Part shown: piece by piece, positions 24,229 to 37,099 of the stretch
Numbering within the stretch: position 1 is the stretch's first letter
Layout of the letters: each line of letters begins with the position of its first letter
Assembly: GCA_019914995.1 (NCBI GenBank)
Contig: CM034142.1
Location: 7,129,513-7,193,512 of the forward strand
Length of the DNA: 64,000 nucleotides
Source of the DNA: Acanthochlamys bracteata
Taxonomy: Eukaryota > Streptophyta > Magnoliopsida > Pandanales > Velloziaceae
Direction: 5' to 3'
Notes under the pieces: generated by a model
The model's input: only the letters and a program-made list of their open reading frames with translations
Database searches by the model: none
What the model was told of the DNA's origin: nothing
Made by a program: the position numbers and the translations under genes

Positions 24229-27200
24229 TTAGTGCAAGTACCTACAATCCTCTCCGTACCAACACCTGCCTTGTTGATACAAGCGACACATTTGCCTTTG
24301 CATCATGGAACCTTGTTGATTCCCATGCGCTCTCCCAAACTGTGATTTTCTGTCTGATGATGGCCATCTGCAGTTTTTGTGATGTTTCTGTTGCCAGTGA
24401 TTCTTGCCGCTTGAGTGGAACCTCTCACTAACTTGAAACTCATGATGTGAGGGCTTCGAAACATAAGAGAACCTGTTTTCTTCTGCAGTATATCCATGAG
24501 AAGTGTTCCGGGATTGATGATAGTAGTGATCATTACTCCCGATAGACTGATGCAAGGGCTTCACATACTGATGTCGTTGAGGAGATAAATGCAACCTCTC
24601 TAGGGCTCGACGGTCAACACTTTGAGGATTCGAAGCCTCCGAGATCCTCTTTCCTCCTTGAACATTATCATAACAGAATGGCTTCGAAGTATTACAATTG
24701 TTGTAGTGGTGCATACTTGGCTTAGAGGATGTACCATGATGACCTTGTGAAGATACTTGCTGCCTATTAGAAACATGCCACCTGAAATTTTCATGCTTGG
24801 AGGCATGGGACATCCTGCTCTCCCCTTGACAGACTTCATCACATTGTTTAAGAGGTTCATGATACTTGGTTTGACGCATAGTGTTGATTGGCTTAACATT
24901 ATGAGGATGTTGAAGTATCGACTGCACTTTCTCAGTGTCTCTAAACTCTCGGTGGTGAGGCTTGTTTCCAATCTGGAAGTTTTCTCTGGTGAGGTTCACA
25001 GATTGATTGCAACTGTCTTTAAGATCTCTGGCCCTTGCAGTAGAAACAGTGTGCTTCCAATGTTGGTTCTGCTGCTCCATTAATACATTAGTAGAGGAAC
25101 TTACCTGCTTTTGAATGTCTCCAGACCTCCTATACGCATCTTTCAGATGTCCATCAACATCATGATGCTGACTTTTCTGCTGTGAATGAGTTGCAATATT
25201 CCTGTTCTCCGTCCTAAGACGGAAAAAACAGGTGTACATAACTTTAAATGAAACTATGTACAATTAATTAGCCTAGATGAACCTAATGGTAACTAAAAAG
25301 CAAAGATGACTTCAGCCAAATACCAAGTAGCTCTAGCCAGCTTCCTTTCATCCATCTGTTGGATCCTATTTTCCCTATAAAACCTTGCAGCATTTCCTCG
25401 CTGATGCTTCTCTTGCAGCACCTGTCTTCTCTTATCTTCATCATCCCATTTCTAGGGACCAAGAGTAATTAAGTCCGATTCAGATAGAGAATTCAATCAA
25501 TGTGAAGAAAAAGTACTACATTTATATGGACTGACCTGCCTCATTGTCTTCAGCCTGTAGAGGTTCCTCCCCTTTATAAGGAGGGGGTGCAGTGGTGGCA
25601 ATGGCTTGTCTCCTTTGCTCCATAAAACCTCAATCTAATATCCAAAAGTCAAAAAGCATTCTTTTAGACTTTTACAATATATTCCAATTTTCTATATTTT
25701 CTATAAAGAAATTGGAAATGAAAGCAACTATGGCTGACAAATGGCAAGTGTCTGAAGTATTACTAAGTAAGTTATTTGATATTTGGCAACACACCGTAAA
25801 AGTATGCTGCTGCTTTGCTGAGCCGTAACTTTCCTTCACGATTCTACCAGCAATGACCCTAGTACCACATGGGGGAGCACTGGCACTTCTTGAAGCTACA
25901 TTGTACCTGAATGTTTAATTTTTCAAGAAAAAGCATCAGATAAGCAACAAAACTTGATTAGGAGTGTTATCTAACAGCTTTCAGTAGGGAGCTCAAAATT
26001 TAATATTCTTACATTTCATAGACATTTTGCTTAAACATCACAATATCTCCCATACATGCATCACCTGCAATGAAAAGTATTTTCTGAAGAAGAATGACAA
26101 GGAAAACTCAGGGGAACCAGCATCACGCTTTCTGGATACCAGAACCTGAATTAAATGTTCACAATTTTCAGAATTTGAAACATGAGAGGATCAATACCTT
26201 TGCAGTTTATTATAAAGCTATTTCGTGGGTATTTCTTCTCTCCGCCTCCATCAAGGATCCTGAAGATACAAACTTGGTAAGCAGAAATGAGTTCACCGCT
26301 GAACAGATTTCCCTTAATTCTCATTTCACACTATTTGACCAAAAGACAATTGACCATTCTTCAAATTGGACTTCATTTCTAAAAGACCACATTCCAACAC
26401 GTGAAGGGAAGTACATGCTTATTCTATAATTAAAGCCAAACATTTATCTTATCTGTTCATCAAATGTGTTAAAACTAGTTGTTAGAGCCTTTTAATGACA
26501 TGAGAAGCCCTGAAACAGTTTCCGGTGCATCAAACTTCAACTTCAAAGTAGAGAGTATCTCCTCTTGCAGAAGTAGTAAGTTGAAGGTAGTTTGGCTCCA
26601 TGAAAAGACCCACCACCTTTGATTCTAAGACTACTAAGTACATTACATGTTAAAACTAGTTGTTAGAGCCTTCTCATGATATGAGAAGCCCTGAAACAGT
26701 TTTCGGTGCATCAAACTTCAACTTCAAAGTAGAGAGTAGCTCCTCTTGCAGAAGTAGTAAGTTGAAGGTAGTTTGGCTCCATGAAAGGACCCAGCACCTT
26801 TGATTCTAAGACTACTAAGTACATTACATAGTAGACTGCTCTCATGACTGCGGGATCCAGAAAAGCAAAAAATTAGAGTTTAAGGCTTAAGATACATACT
26901 CGAGATGCTCTCTTATTCTTGCAAGAAGAATTTCCTTTTTTCCTGTAAGCCTTAGACCGTACTTCCTTAGATAAATCTTGCATTCATCAACCCTCAATTT
27001 CTCCAGTTGACCATCTGTTATCATAAACATAAACTTAAATGCCCATAAAACAATATACTGCCTTTGTTTAGAGCTTTGTTCAAGTAGCAATCACTTAAAT
27101 GTAGATCATAAGCTTTCACGTAGGCAAATACTGGAAACATATTCTAGTTCTAGGTAAGATGTTAGAAAGAGATTGATAATTTCCGCTATCCATAACAAAA

Positions 27201-28024
27201 GTGAATTTCAGGAGAAAGCAATGCTTAAGTGTCCAATACATAATGCATAAACGGATATGTGCTTGAATACAAGTGTTCTTGATTGCATGAAAAAGAACAT
27301 ATAAAAGGTACAAAATATAATTTGATAAACATCTAAGAACTGACTGACCTTTGATCATCTTGTCAACCTTCTCAAAGCATTTCTGATCCTTATCATCCAG
27401 CTTGGGGATCGCAACCTCCATTTCCTCTGGCTCTTCTTCGCTCTCCGGGGAGATTTGCTTCACTGCCCTGCAAATGCAAGAAATTCAGAAAACACAAATC
27501 AATTGATGCAAATATTTCTATTCCAAGCAATGTAAACAGCCCTTGTCCAAAGTAAAGCATAAAATCACATTGAACAAAACATGGCCCTCATCCAAAGGAA
27601 AGCATAGAATTTTGGATTAAATGAAAAAGACAATTCACAATATTGCCAATGCTGTAATGCAAAGGATAAAACATTCTAGAGATTAGATCATAACTCAAAC
27701 TTCGTTCCTATCTCTCAGTTCTTCATTTCTCAAGTAAAGTAACAGGAGAAGAAATAAATTCTTTTTAAATGATTTATCAACAAAATAAGAAAACCCAGAA
27801 AACGAAACACGAAAAATAATCCAGAAAACAAAAAAAAAATAAAAGAAGGGAAATTAGAAACTCAAATCAATTGACCTGGACTTGGGTTTCTTGATCGACA
27901 ATTTGCGGAACCCTGATCTTGTTTCTTCTTCCAAGATATCAAAAGTTGGGTCTTCATCAGAATCATCAAGAATAAACCCCTGCTCTCCTTCTGATGGTTC
28001 AAGATCTTCGTCACTGATTGCCAT
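24229..28024 (-). CDS. SAP-like domain plus C-terminal CCCH zinc-finger protein
   Basis: Nine coding exons: 28024-27876, 27467-27349, 27014-26900, 26259-26198, 26064-26013, 25906-25795, 25634-25536, 25451-25324 and 25213-24229. The product is 606 residues and all phases close. Order: an acidic N-terminus (MAISDEDLEPSEGEQG); a SAP-like helix pair (LEKLRVDECKIYLRKYGLRL, then TGKKEILLARIREHLE, about 95-130); a conserved middle region (CKGDACMGDIVMFKQNVYEM, IEVLWSKGDKPLPPLHPLLI) shared with plant CCCH proteins of the C3H62 type; a long His/Gln/Ser-rich linker; and one CCCH finger at the extreme C-terminus (CRLYQQGRCWYGEDCRYLH, spacing C-x7-C-x5-C-x3-H). SAP motifs bind DNA and CCCH fingers bind RNA, so a nuclear chromatin or RNA role is inferred. 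No experimental function is known to me. Confidence 0.85.
26468..26829. repeat. Tandem duplication, 2 x 181 bp, inside an intron
   Basis: Copy 1 is 26468-26648 and copy 2 is 26649-26829, head to tail with no gap. Both begin gttaaaactagttgttagag and end cattacat. By eye they differ at only a handful of positions (for example ccttttaatgac against ccttctcatgat), so the duplication is fairly recent. It lies wholly within the intron between coding exons 3 and 4 of the CCCH gene and encodes nothing visible. Confidence 0.92.
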
Positions 28025-31000
28025 GTAGATCGATCAAAGTCGATCGATGCTTTGATTGATCAGTTTGAAGAGGGAGAAAAAAAAAAGAACCAATAATCAG
28101 GAGAAAGTTGGGAGCTTTTTAATCTACTTCAACAAAAGAAATTTGAAAAACTTCTAGACGTTATTTTGCAAGTTAAGTCTAAAATTGTTAGAGATTTTAT
28201 TTTCGGTCCTGAAATTCTTTTTCATATCTCTTATATATATATGGGAGCACAATTTTTATAATTTACGTAATTATTTATTATTAGTATTTAATTATTTTAT
28301 TTTTTGTCACTCTTCAACACTTCGGCCATTGTCTCTCAGATTCACATTCATCGAACACTTTAACCTGCATTCTCTGAAATCTTCCTTCTCTGATCAAAAA
28401 CTCAACTTTTTCCTTCGATTCCAGCGTTCACGATCCGTTATCTCATCTGGGTTCACCCTTTTTCTCCTTCTCGTTTCTTCGCATTTGTCTCCTGTTTATG
28501 ATTTCTTGTCCCGGGTTTGTGCCACTTGTTGTTTCTTTTCTTTTTTTGGGGTGATCTGATTTTTCCTTTGAGGTGTTCAGTTATTGTTATAGAAGCATTT
28601 GTTGCTCCATTGTTGTTATTTTTTCTGTTAATTTTGTTTTGTTTTTGGACTATTTTTAGTTGATGTTTTCGTAATTTTTCTTACGAAATGAACCGATATA
28701 TTCTCATGCGTTTAGATTTCAGACTGAAATCAGATTCATTTTGAGAGCATTTCCTTGTTCGAGAGTTGAAAAGTTGGCATCTTGCAGCTGGAACTAGAGA
28801 TATTCAACCTTCTTTTTCACTGTTGGATAGAGAAATGGAGGCTTTACGTGGCGGTCGCCGCCTGCATGTCAATGGCCTGTGATAAAAAAGAACGTTTCTT
28901 GATTCCGGCGGGTTAACAGCAGACTGTCGTCACTGCAACGGAGAGCTTCAGTCACCAATGCTGCATTTTCGAGCTTTTTGAATTGAATTATTACTATGAA
29001 AATAGTAGCTAATATATGTTTCCAATCAATGAAAAGAAAATTTAATTTTTTTTTTTAGTTGTGTCCTTTGCAATGAAAGTGAAATTAAAACTTTTGAATT
29101 CATGTCTAACTCAACTACCAATTCGATAAATGATTTTAGAACTTTTTCATTTAATACTACTAGTAAGTGCAGAGTCATTATTCACCAACTTATTTCATAG
29201 AGTAGTTAAGTTGTTTATTTTACCAATTTTAATGATATAAATAATGAGCTAGTTAGATATCTTCAAACCTACTTCTCCTGCTATCAACAATGCTATATCT
29301 ATTTTATTAATAAATAAATGTATTATTTTAATAATAAATAATAAAATAATTTTATAATGTAAATTTTTTATATTTTAAATAAATTTATAAATTTATTATA
29401 GAAAATATAACATAAAAATTTGAAAACTTTTTATAGTAATGAAACGGCTGACAGCTTCCAAGTGGGAGATATGTCGTCTCCAAGTTGAGATATTGTTATC
29501 CCAATCCGAGCTGCTTCTGACGTGGCAATTATTAGGTAGTGATTTTATCCGTTAAAGAATTATTTTTTTAAAATATTCTTTATATGCTTGAATCTCTGAA
29601 AAGAAAAAAAAAGTAAAGTAAAACATTCACTAAAATCTCTGAAACGGCACTGAATTGGCTTTGAAATTTTTGATTGGGCATACCAGCAATATCTAAGCAG
29701 TTCAATTCAAAATTACGTAAAGACAGATCTTGCGTAAAGATGTTACGAAGTGGGCATGAACGAACAAGGCGGTTCATGGCTTCGATGAATTAAAAGAAAA
29801 TGTTTTCAGAAACAGGGGCAATGATTTAGAATAAACTTAGGACATTGGTTGAATAAAGAAGAGCACTCTGTTTATAGTTAATTATAATATTTTTTGAAGT
29901 TTTAATCCTTTTGGCCTTCAAGCAAAACCAGGAGCTGTTTGTACATTGGATCCCCTGCTTTTCAACAGTAGTACACAAAAGAAAGAACAATTCAATTTGT
30001 TTTGTGATTCTATTTTTACTAGTGTAATAATTTATAAACAAAAGTTTATTGTTTATTTTGTTTATAAATTTCATGCATTTACTAAGAAAATTTCTCAAAA
30101 TTTTGTTCTCTGCCAAAACAGACTACAGCTTTTGATTTCAAATCATAAATGCAACAATAAAAATGATCTTAAAGTCGCTGCTAAATAGCGTCGAAAGAAT
30201 ACAGCTTTTCTTGTTTCAAATCTGCAAATTACATCTTTTATAGATTTTCTGATTTTTTTTTGTTGCTGCTAAAGAGCTAAAGAAGATTAGAACTTATTTT
30301 GTTCCAAATCAGAATTACAGCAATGAAAATCATGAGTTCTTAATTAAGAAAATGAAATGAGATTTGATAAGTTGGGCAGGTCAATGCTTGTTAAACAATC
30401 AAAACTTTTTATCTTTTTCGCTTTCTAATTTGATTGATAAGCAAGAAAAAAGATTTGACTTTTAATTAGCTGTTGTTGTTTGATTTTCTTGGCACCCAAC
30501 AGACATGGACCCATGTTCAATTCCACCTAATTCCAACTCTCTCCTCTTCTTTTTGTTTTTGTTATTTTTTTTTTTTTGCCTATTTAATACCAACTCCATC
30601 TACCATTCTCTTCACTCCCATTGATTTCCATTTTTTTTCTTCATTGGAGCAGTGGTTTCGTTATCATTACTCCATTTCTTTGTTCACCCATTGTTGCCTT
30701 TGTGCTTTGCTTCATTTTGGTTTTGTGTTCTTGGTCTTCTAATAAGAAAAACAACAAAAAGCAAGGTAATGTCAGTTTCAAATATCGAGCTTTGAAAAAA
30801 GATGGCATTTTTTCTGACTGGGTTTTGATTGGAGAAGTTGGATTAAATTTGATCGAGATATTGACTTGGCTTATTTTAAAGTTCTCATTTCTGGGAAAAA
30901 ATAATTTGATCTTTTTTTTTTGGTTGATGGGAGTTCAGCCTGGAGTTAGAGAACTTGGAACTGCTGAGAAAACTTTGAAATCAAATCACTGTTTTCATTT

Positions 31001-31496
31001 TTTGTTGTTGTTGTTCTTCTTCTTCTTCATTAGAAGATAAAAGTTGTTGGGAAAAAAGCAAAAAACTTTGATCTAGTAGTAATCTCACGCGCTACATGAA
31101 ATTTGGGAACACCTGTTATCAGGATTCAGGAATAAGGAAATTTCATTTTCTTGAACTTTTCCCATTCAAGAAAATATTCTTTCCTTTTTGTTGTTGGGAA
31201 TTTTTTTATCTCTAACAATTAAAGGAACAAACATTTCAAAATTTATGGAGAGAAACTAGATAGCAATAAAGAATCCAACTTTCTTCTAAAGAAACTTTTC
31301 CTCTCTACAATGATTCACGGTGAAACAAAGTTGGAATTTTTTCCTGTTCCTTCTTTCTGGAGAAAAATTTTTTTAAAAGGTCAACCATCTGTTTTTCTGT
31401 GCTAGAACATGCCAGTGAAGGTTTCTTTGGGGTTTTGTGGTGGATAGCACGATCAGTGGAGTGATTTCTGCATTCAATTTTAAAAAAGTTTTTGTT
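28025..31496. other. 3.5 kb spacer between divergent CCCH and sucrose synthase genes
   Basis: A head-to-head intergenic region. It starts with the CCCH-gene 5' UTR/promoter, has an AT-rich centre (29290-29440) and T-rich stretches (30540-31040). Several short frames exist but none has a motif or a codon pattern that persuades me. Distal sucrose synthase regulatory sequence is expected here by position. Confidence 0.45.
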
Positions 31497-31546
31497 TCGT
31501 AACTCCTGCCCTTATCCTGTATCGTAACTCCTGCCCTTATCCTGTA
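31497..31546 (+). repeat. Perfect 25-bp tandem repeat in the sucrose synthase promoter
   Basis: The 25-bp unit beginning tcgtaactcctgccc is present twice without a gap, at 31497-31521 and 31522-31546. It ends about 28 bp before the TATA box, in the core promoter. Confidence 0.85.
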
Positions 31547-31574
31547 GATTGCTAGATCCAGGAATCTCTTGCTA

Positions 31575-31583
31575 TTATATATT
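31575..31583 (+). promoter_or_regulatory. TATA box of the sucrose synthase gene
   Basis: The sequence ttatatatt is followed by a pyrimidine-rich stretch (cctgccttcttgctagtc) and a leader exon. Transcription start is inferred near 31605-31615. Confidence 0.6.
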
Positions 31584-31641
31584 TTCCTGCCTTCTTGCTA
31601 GTCTTCTATACTTCTTACTTTCACTCATTGCTCATATTCTG

Positions 31642-32078
31642 GTAAATTTCGCTGTTTTTTTCTTGAGATCTGTTACTTCGCTTCATTTTGCTAGTCATAG
31701 GTTAGTAATAGTTCAATTCATGTGAAGGATTTCGTTAGATTTTAGAGAAATAACAATGCAAATCTGCATTAAAGATTCTAGTTTCCACTAGAGTTGAGTT
31801 GCTTGCGTTTCCTGAGCTTAGTGGAGATTAAAAAACATTAGATCTTGGTTGGTGTTGTTACAGTGTAATGATGATGCATCCCTCATGCGGAGAAAATAAG
31901 AAAGGTTTTTTAATCATCTTAGGCGTGATGATTAGCTAAGCACTAAAGTTTCTAAGTTTATAAAATTAAAATATACAATTTCAAACATTTTTAGTCAGAA
32001 ATGGCCAGCTTTCTTCTAGAGAATTTGTATATTTTAGTCAACTAAACCTTTGCATTGAATTTTGTTTACATATTGCAG
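31642..32078 (+). other. 5' UTR leader intron of sucrose synthase
   Basis: Donor tattctg|gtaaat at 31641/31642 and acceptor tattgcag ending at 32078 define a 437-bp intron in the leader, 79 bp before the ATG. Plant sucrose synthase genes commonly carry such a leader intron, which often supports expression level. Confidence 0.65.
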
Positions 32079-32157
32079 GCTTTGCACTTCGTTTTGGTTT
32101 CTTACTCTCTTCGGGTCTTTCTTCCAGCTGCTTCAGTTTTAGTGAGCTTGAACGACC

Positions 32158-35100
32158 ATGGCTGAGCCGAAGCTCACTCGTGTCCACAGTGCCAGGGAAC
32201 GCCTGGGAGACACCCTCTCTGCCCACAAGAATGAACTGCTTGCCCTTTTCTCAAGGTTCAGCGTCCATCTTTTGTTATTATGTTTACCAGTTCTGATCTG
32301 CTAGTTAGTGCTTTTGGTTTTGTTGTATTTGTGTTTAGATCTTGAATTGAATGTTAGTGAATTGGTTCTTGATCATCTTGTTGATGCTTATGCTAAATTC
32401 TTTGATTGATCATAGGCTTAATGGTTCTTTGAAACAAGTGAAAGTATACTTAATATGTTAATAGCTTACAGTGGCCAAGATCTATGCAAGAAACAAAGGC
32501 GAAGGCATAAAAAATGTTTACATACTTCATGATTATTTGGATCTGTGAACATGTATAGGACACAAGTTCTTTGATTAGTGGTTCTGAATGTTTGTTATTG
32601 ATTCTGGTTCGAAGAGAAGTAAATCTTATAGTTTCATGGATCTGTAGGTTCGTTAAGCAGGGCAAGGGAATGCTGCAACGTCATCAGCTGCTGGCGGAGT
32701 ACGAGTATGCCATCTCTGAGAGTGAGAGGGCATCGCTGAAGGATGGTGCCTTTGAAGATGTCCTTAGAGCTGCACAGGTCTGCGCATTTTCTCCTGACCC
32801 ATTTTTTGTTATCTTATAAGCTTGACCTTGTCGAAGAAAGTTCATTAAATTTGTACAACTTCAATTTTGGTGTAGGAAGCAATTGTTATTCCTCCATTGG
32901 TTGCCCTTGCTATCCGTCCAAGGCCCGGAGTTTGGGAATATGTCAGGTTGAATGTGAACGAACTTGCCATTGAGGAACTCAGCATCCCTGAGTACCTGCA
33001 GTTCAAGGAACAACTTGTGGATGAAGGGTGTGTTTCTGATGATTTATTTATGATAAGATAATCTAACTGTTACTTGTCATTGATTTCGATCATGAACCAT
33101 CATTAATAAAAATCTCCTGTTGATCTTCCAGATTTGACAGCAACTTTGCTCTCGAATTGGACTTTGAGCCCTTCAATGCTTCCTTCCCTAAGCCATCTCT
33201 GTCGAAATCCATTGGAAACGGAGTGCAGTTCCTGAACCGTCACCTTTCTTCAAAATTGTTCCATGACAAGGAGAGCATGTACCCACTACTCAGCTTCCTC
33301 CAGGCTCATCACTACAACGGCACGGTAAGATTTTCATAGATTTTCTCTTCTTGCCTTGGCTTCTTCTCTTCTTGCCTTGGCTTCCTTATAGTCAATTATT
33401 GAAACATGCACAAGCTCTAGGTGTGGCCATGTTGCAAGCTTGCTCGCAGATGTTATGAACATTGTTGTCAAGAATATCTCAAAAACATCTTTGATCTTGT
33501 AGATACCTAAACATCTATTAGTAACTTATCATTTCCTGCAGAGTATGATGCTGAACGATAGAATCCATAGTCTTAGTGGTCTCCAAGCTGCATTAAGGAA
33601 GGCTGAGGAGTACCTGTTGACTATTGCACCAGGGACACCATACTCTGAGTTCACTCACCGGTATATTTCCTAAGGATAATGCTTTACATGATTCAGTTGG
33701 ATTATTCTCAGTATTGATGAAATGTTTCTGGTTTGAATTATACCTAGATTCCAAGAGCTTGGTTTGGAGAAGGGTTGGGGTGACACCGCTCAGCGTGTGA
33801 AGGAGACTGTTCATCTCCTCCTTGATCTTCTTGAGGCTCCCGATCCAGGCACTCTTGAGAACTTCCTTGGAACAGTTCCTATGGTGTTCAATGTTGTTAT
33901 TCTATCCCCACATGGCTACTTTGCCCAAGCCAACGTTTTGGGATATCCTGACACTGGTGGCCAGGTAGGCAAAATTTTCTCTGATCCTTCGCATACTGAG
34001 TGTCTCAACTTACATTCTCTTAATTGTAACCCGCTTTCAGGTTGTCTACATTCTGGATCAAGTCCGTGCTTTGGAGAACGAGATGCTTCTTAGAATCAAG
34101 CGACAAGGCTTGAACATCACTCCTCGTATTCTCATTGTAAATTTCCGGACCAGAAGTCTCTAAGCTTACCAAAAGCTGGTCTGAGTATATTTCTTGTACT
34201 TCTTTTGACTTAATGTGGGTAAAATGCTCTTGTTACAGGTTACCAGACTGCTTCCAGATGCAGTAGGAACTACTTGTGGCCAGCGACTTGAGAAGGTCTT
34301 TGGAACAGAGCACACCCACATTCTTCGCGTTCCATTTAGAACCGAGAATGGTATTCTGCGCAAATGGATCTCACGTTTTGAGGTGTGGCCTTACCTGGAG
34401 ACGTATGCTGAGGTATATCAATCATTTTACCATAGTCAGCCCTTGGTATTTATAATTTGTTCACAAGTTGATGTAGCATTTCATCAACTGAATTTATTAT
34501 GTGGTTGTGTAGGATGTTGCACATGAGTTGGCTTTAGAGTTGCAAGCAACTCCTGATCTCATCATTGGTAACTACAGTGATGGAAACCTCGTTGCATCTC
34601 TTTTGGCTCACAAACTAGGAGTTACTCAGGTATGATTTCTGAATTGTGGAAATGCATTTAATTCTTTGATCACATGCTCATCTCAAAAGCTTTTCTCTAT
34701 GGTTCAGTGTACCATTGCTCATGCTCTGGAGAAAACAAAATACCCGAACTCAGATATTTACTGGAAGAAGTTTGAGAACTCGTACCACTTCTCCTGCCAA
34801 TTCACAGCTGACCTGATCGCCATGAACCACACTGACTTCATTATTACCAGTACCTTCCAAGAAATTGCCGGAAGGTGATTGCCCTATAATTCTCACAGCA
34901 CTTCCATGAAGTTTAATCTCTCGGTTTGTAATGCTGAAGCTGATATTCTTTGATTCAAAATTTCTCAGCAAGGACAGCGTTGGCCAATACGAATCGCACA
35001 CAGCTTTCTCACTTCCTGGTCTGTACCGTGTCGTCCACGGAATTGACGTCTTCGATCCCAAATTCAACATTGTCTCGCCTGGTGCTGATATGTCCATCTA

Positions 35101-36316
35101 CTTCCCTTACTTTGAGGAGAGCCAGAGGCTTAAAACCCTCCACCCAGAGCTTGAGGAGTTGCTTTTCAGTGACACCGAGAGTGCCGAACACAAGTGAGTT
35201 CTGATCGATTTTTCTAGTTTTGTACTTCACCAAACCTGTCTGAGTTCAAAGCACCAATTGATTCTGATACCCTTGCAGGTATGTGCTAAAGGACAAAAAG
35301 AAGCCAATGATCTTCTCAATGGCAAGGCTTGACAGGGTGAAGAACATGACTGGACTGGTCGAGATGTACGGCAAGAACGAGCGCCTGAAGGAACTTGTCA
35401 ATCTTGTAGTTGTTGCAGGTGACCATGGCACACCATCCAAGGACCGGGAGGAGCAAGCTGAGTTCAAGAAGATGTTTGAACTCATTGACAAGTACAAGCT
35501 CGATGGCCACATTCGTTGGATCTCTGCACAGATGAACCGTGTCCGTAACGGTGAGCTCTATCGTTACATCTGTGACACCAAGGGAGTCTTCGTGCAGGTA
35601 GCATACAGTAACATCTCGTAATTTTAGTCGCAAGCATTTGAGGTCTTAATACTATCTATTCACTGAGTTTATTCTGGTTTTCGCCTGTGTTTGGTGTAGC
35701 CTGCGTTTTATGAAGCCTTCGGTCTCACTGTTGTTGAATCCATGACCTGTGGTCTTCCAACATTTGCTACTTGCCACGGAGGGCCGGGAGAGATTATAGT
35801 CGACGGAGTTTCTGGGTTTCACATTGATCCATACAAGCCTGAGAAGTCTGCTGAGATTCTGGTTGCTTTCTTTGAGAAGTGCAAGGGAGACCCGAGCCAC
35901 TGGGACAAGATCTCCAAGGGTGGACTCAAGCGAATTGAAGAGAAGTAAGAACACAATCAACCCTATCCTTTCCATGTTTGCAGTAAATCATATTATCTGG
36001 AACCTGATCGTTTTGTTTATTGGTGCTTGTTTAGATACACATGGAAGCTGTACTCGGAGAGGCTGATGACTCTGGCTGGTGTGTACGGATTCTGGAAGTA
36101 CGTCTCGAAGCTCGACAGGCGTGAGACTCGCCGTTACCTTGAAATGTTCTACGCACTCAAATACCGCAACCTCGTAAGTTTCCTCTTTCCCTAACATTCT
36201 GCGTTGAACCATTTTAAATGACTTAATCGAGTTGTGGAACTCTCTGTGAACAGGCAAAGTCCGTTCCTTTGGCAAGTGATGGGGATGTTCACGCAAATGG
36301 CGCTGTTAACAAGTAG
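32158..36316 (+). CDS. SUS: Sucrose synthase (EC 2.4.1.13)
   Basis: Fifteen coding exons: 32158-32255, 32648-32777, 32876-33027, 33132-33324, 33542-33660, 33748-33964, 34041-34136, 34239-34412, 34513-34629, 34708-34874, 34969-35193, 35279-35597, 35700-35944, 36035-36173 and 36254-36316. All phases close to 817 residues, about ten longer than the usual 805. The enzyme reversibly converts sucrose and UDP to fructose and UDP-glucose in the cytosol, at membranes and on actin, feeding cellulose, starch and respiration. The N-terminus [11 protein letters not shown] carries the CDPK-type phosphorylation serine (Ser11). Regulatory and EPBD parts precede the GT-B core: [29 protein letters not shown] and the GT4 E-x7-E motif in [20 protein letters not shown]. 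The C-terminal tail [12 protein letters not shown] is an extension. The start and internal motifs place it in the SUS1/2/3 cytosolic assemblage; I cannot choose the isoform. Sucrose synthases are often low-oxygen responsive. Confidence 0.97.
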
Positions 36317-37099
36317 AAGAGTTCCGTCGGATGGAAGAATCCTATGAAGTGTTCGAGCGATGTGTTTTTTTTTCTCTAATGTCAATTTGAACTCAGCTGC
36401 CGGCCGTAGTAGTTAGGATGAATTTTATTTTGTGGGCAGTTTTTTGGTTTCTCCGTTTCGTCGTCGGTGATTTCATGTGGCAGAAATTGCCCAAGTTAGT
36501 TGTTATTTGTTTGAATTTCCGAAATCTGTTGAATCAAAATGAGTGAATTCTGGGAGCTGCAATTTGTAGAAACAGATTATCTTCTGATGAAATTATTTCG
36601 CTAGCTATCGAACACAGATAGTTTAATTACGCAAATTTATTTTATTAACTCCGCGTAAGAACAGTGTCTTAAATGTTATAAAATTAACTAAAGTACTTAC
36701 AAAAGTCAGTCAATTGACTTCTGAATTTTCCATTGAAAGCTAGTCAATCAATTGAATAATCATTTCCAAAAAATATATATAACACAGAATGATGAAATAG
36801 AATTTATTTTTTAAAAGTAAATTTTATATATTTTTATATTATAAAATATTTAATATTTATTTTTCAGACGAATTATATAAAGAACACTGAACTTTGAGTA
36901 ACTACCAAGAAAATTTACAAAAGACTTCAGAAAACACGGTGCGGAAACTTTTTCCTTGAAATTTCAAAGAAACAAGAACGTCAAGAAAAAATCATCTAAT
37001 AATCTACTGAAAAAGAAAAGGAGCTTTCTGAATCTTCCAACAACTTGCTTGAGATGAGTATCTTCCAAGAACGTGAGCACCACAACAAATTCTTTATTA
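36317..37099. other. Sucrose synthase 3' UTR and short spacer
   Basis: About 300 bp of 3' UTR-like sequence, then AT-rich DNA (36760-36870) and the leader of the next reading frame. Nothing else seen. Confidence 0.5.
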
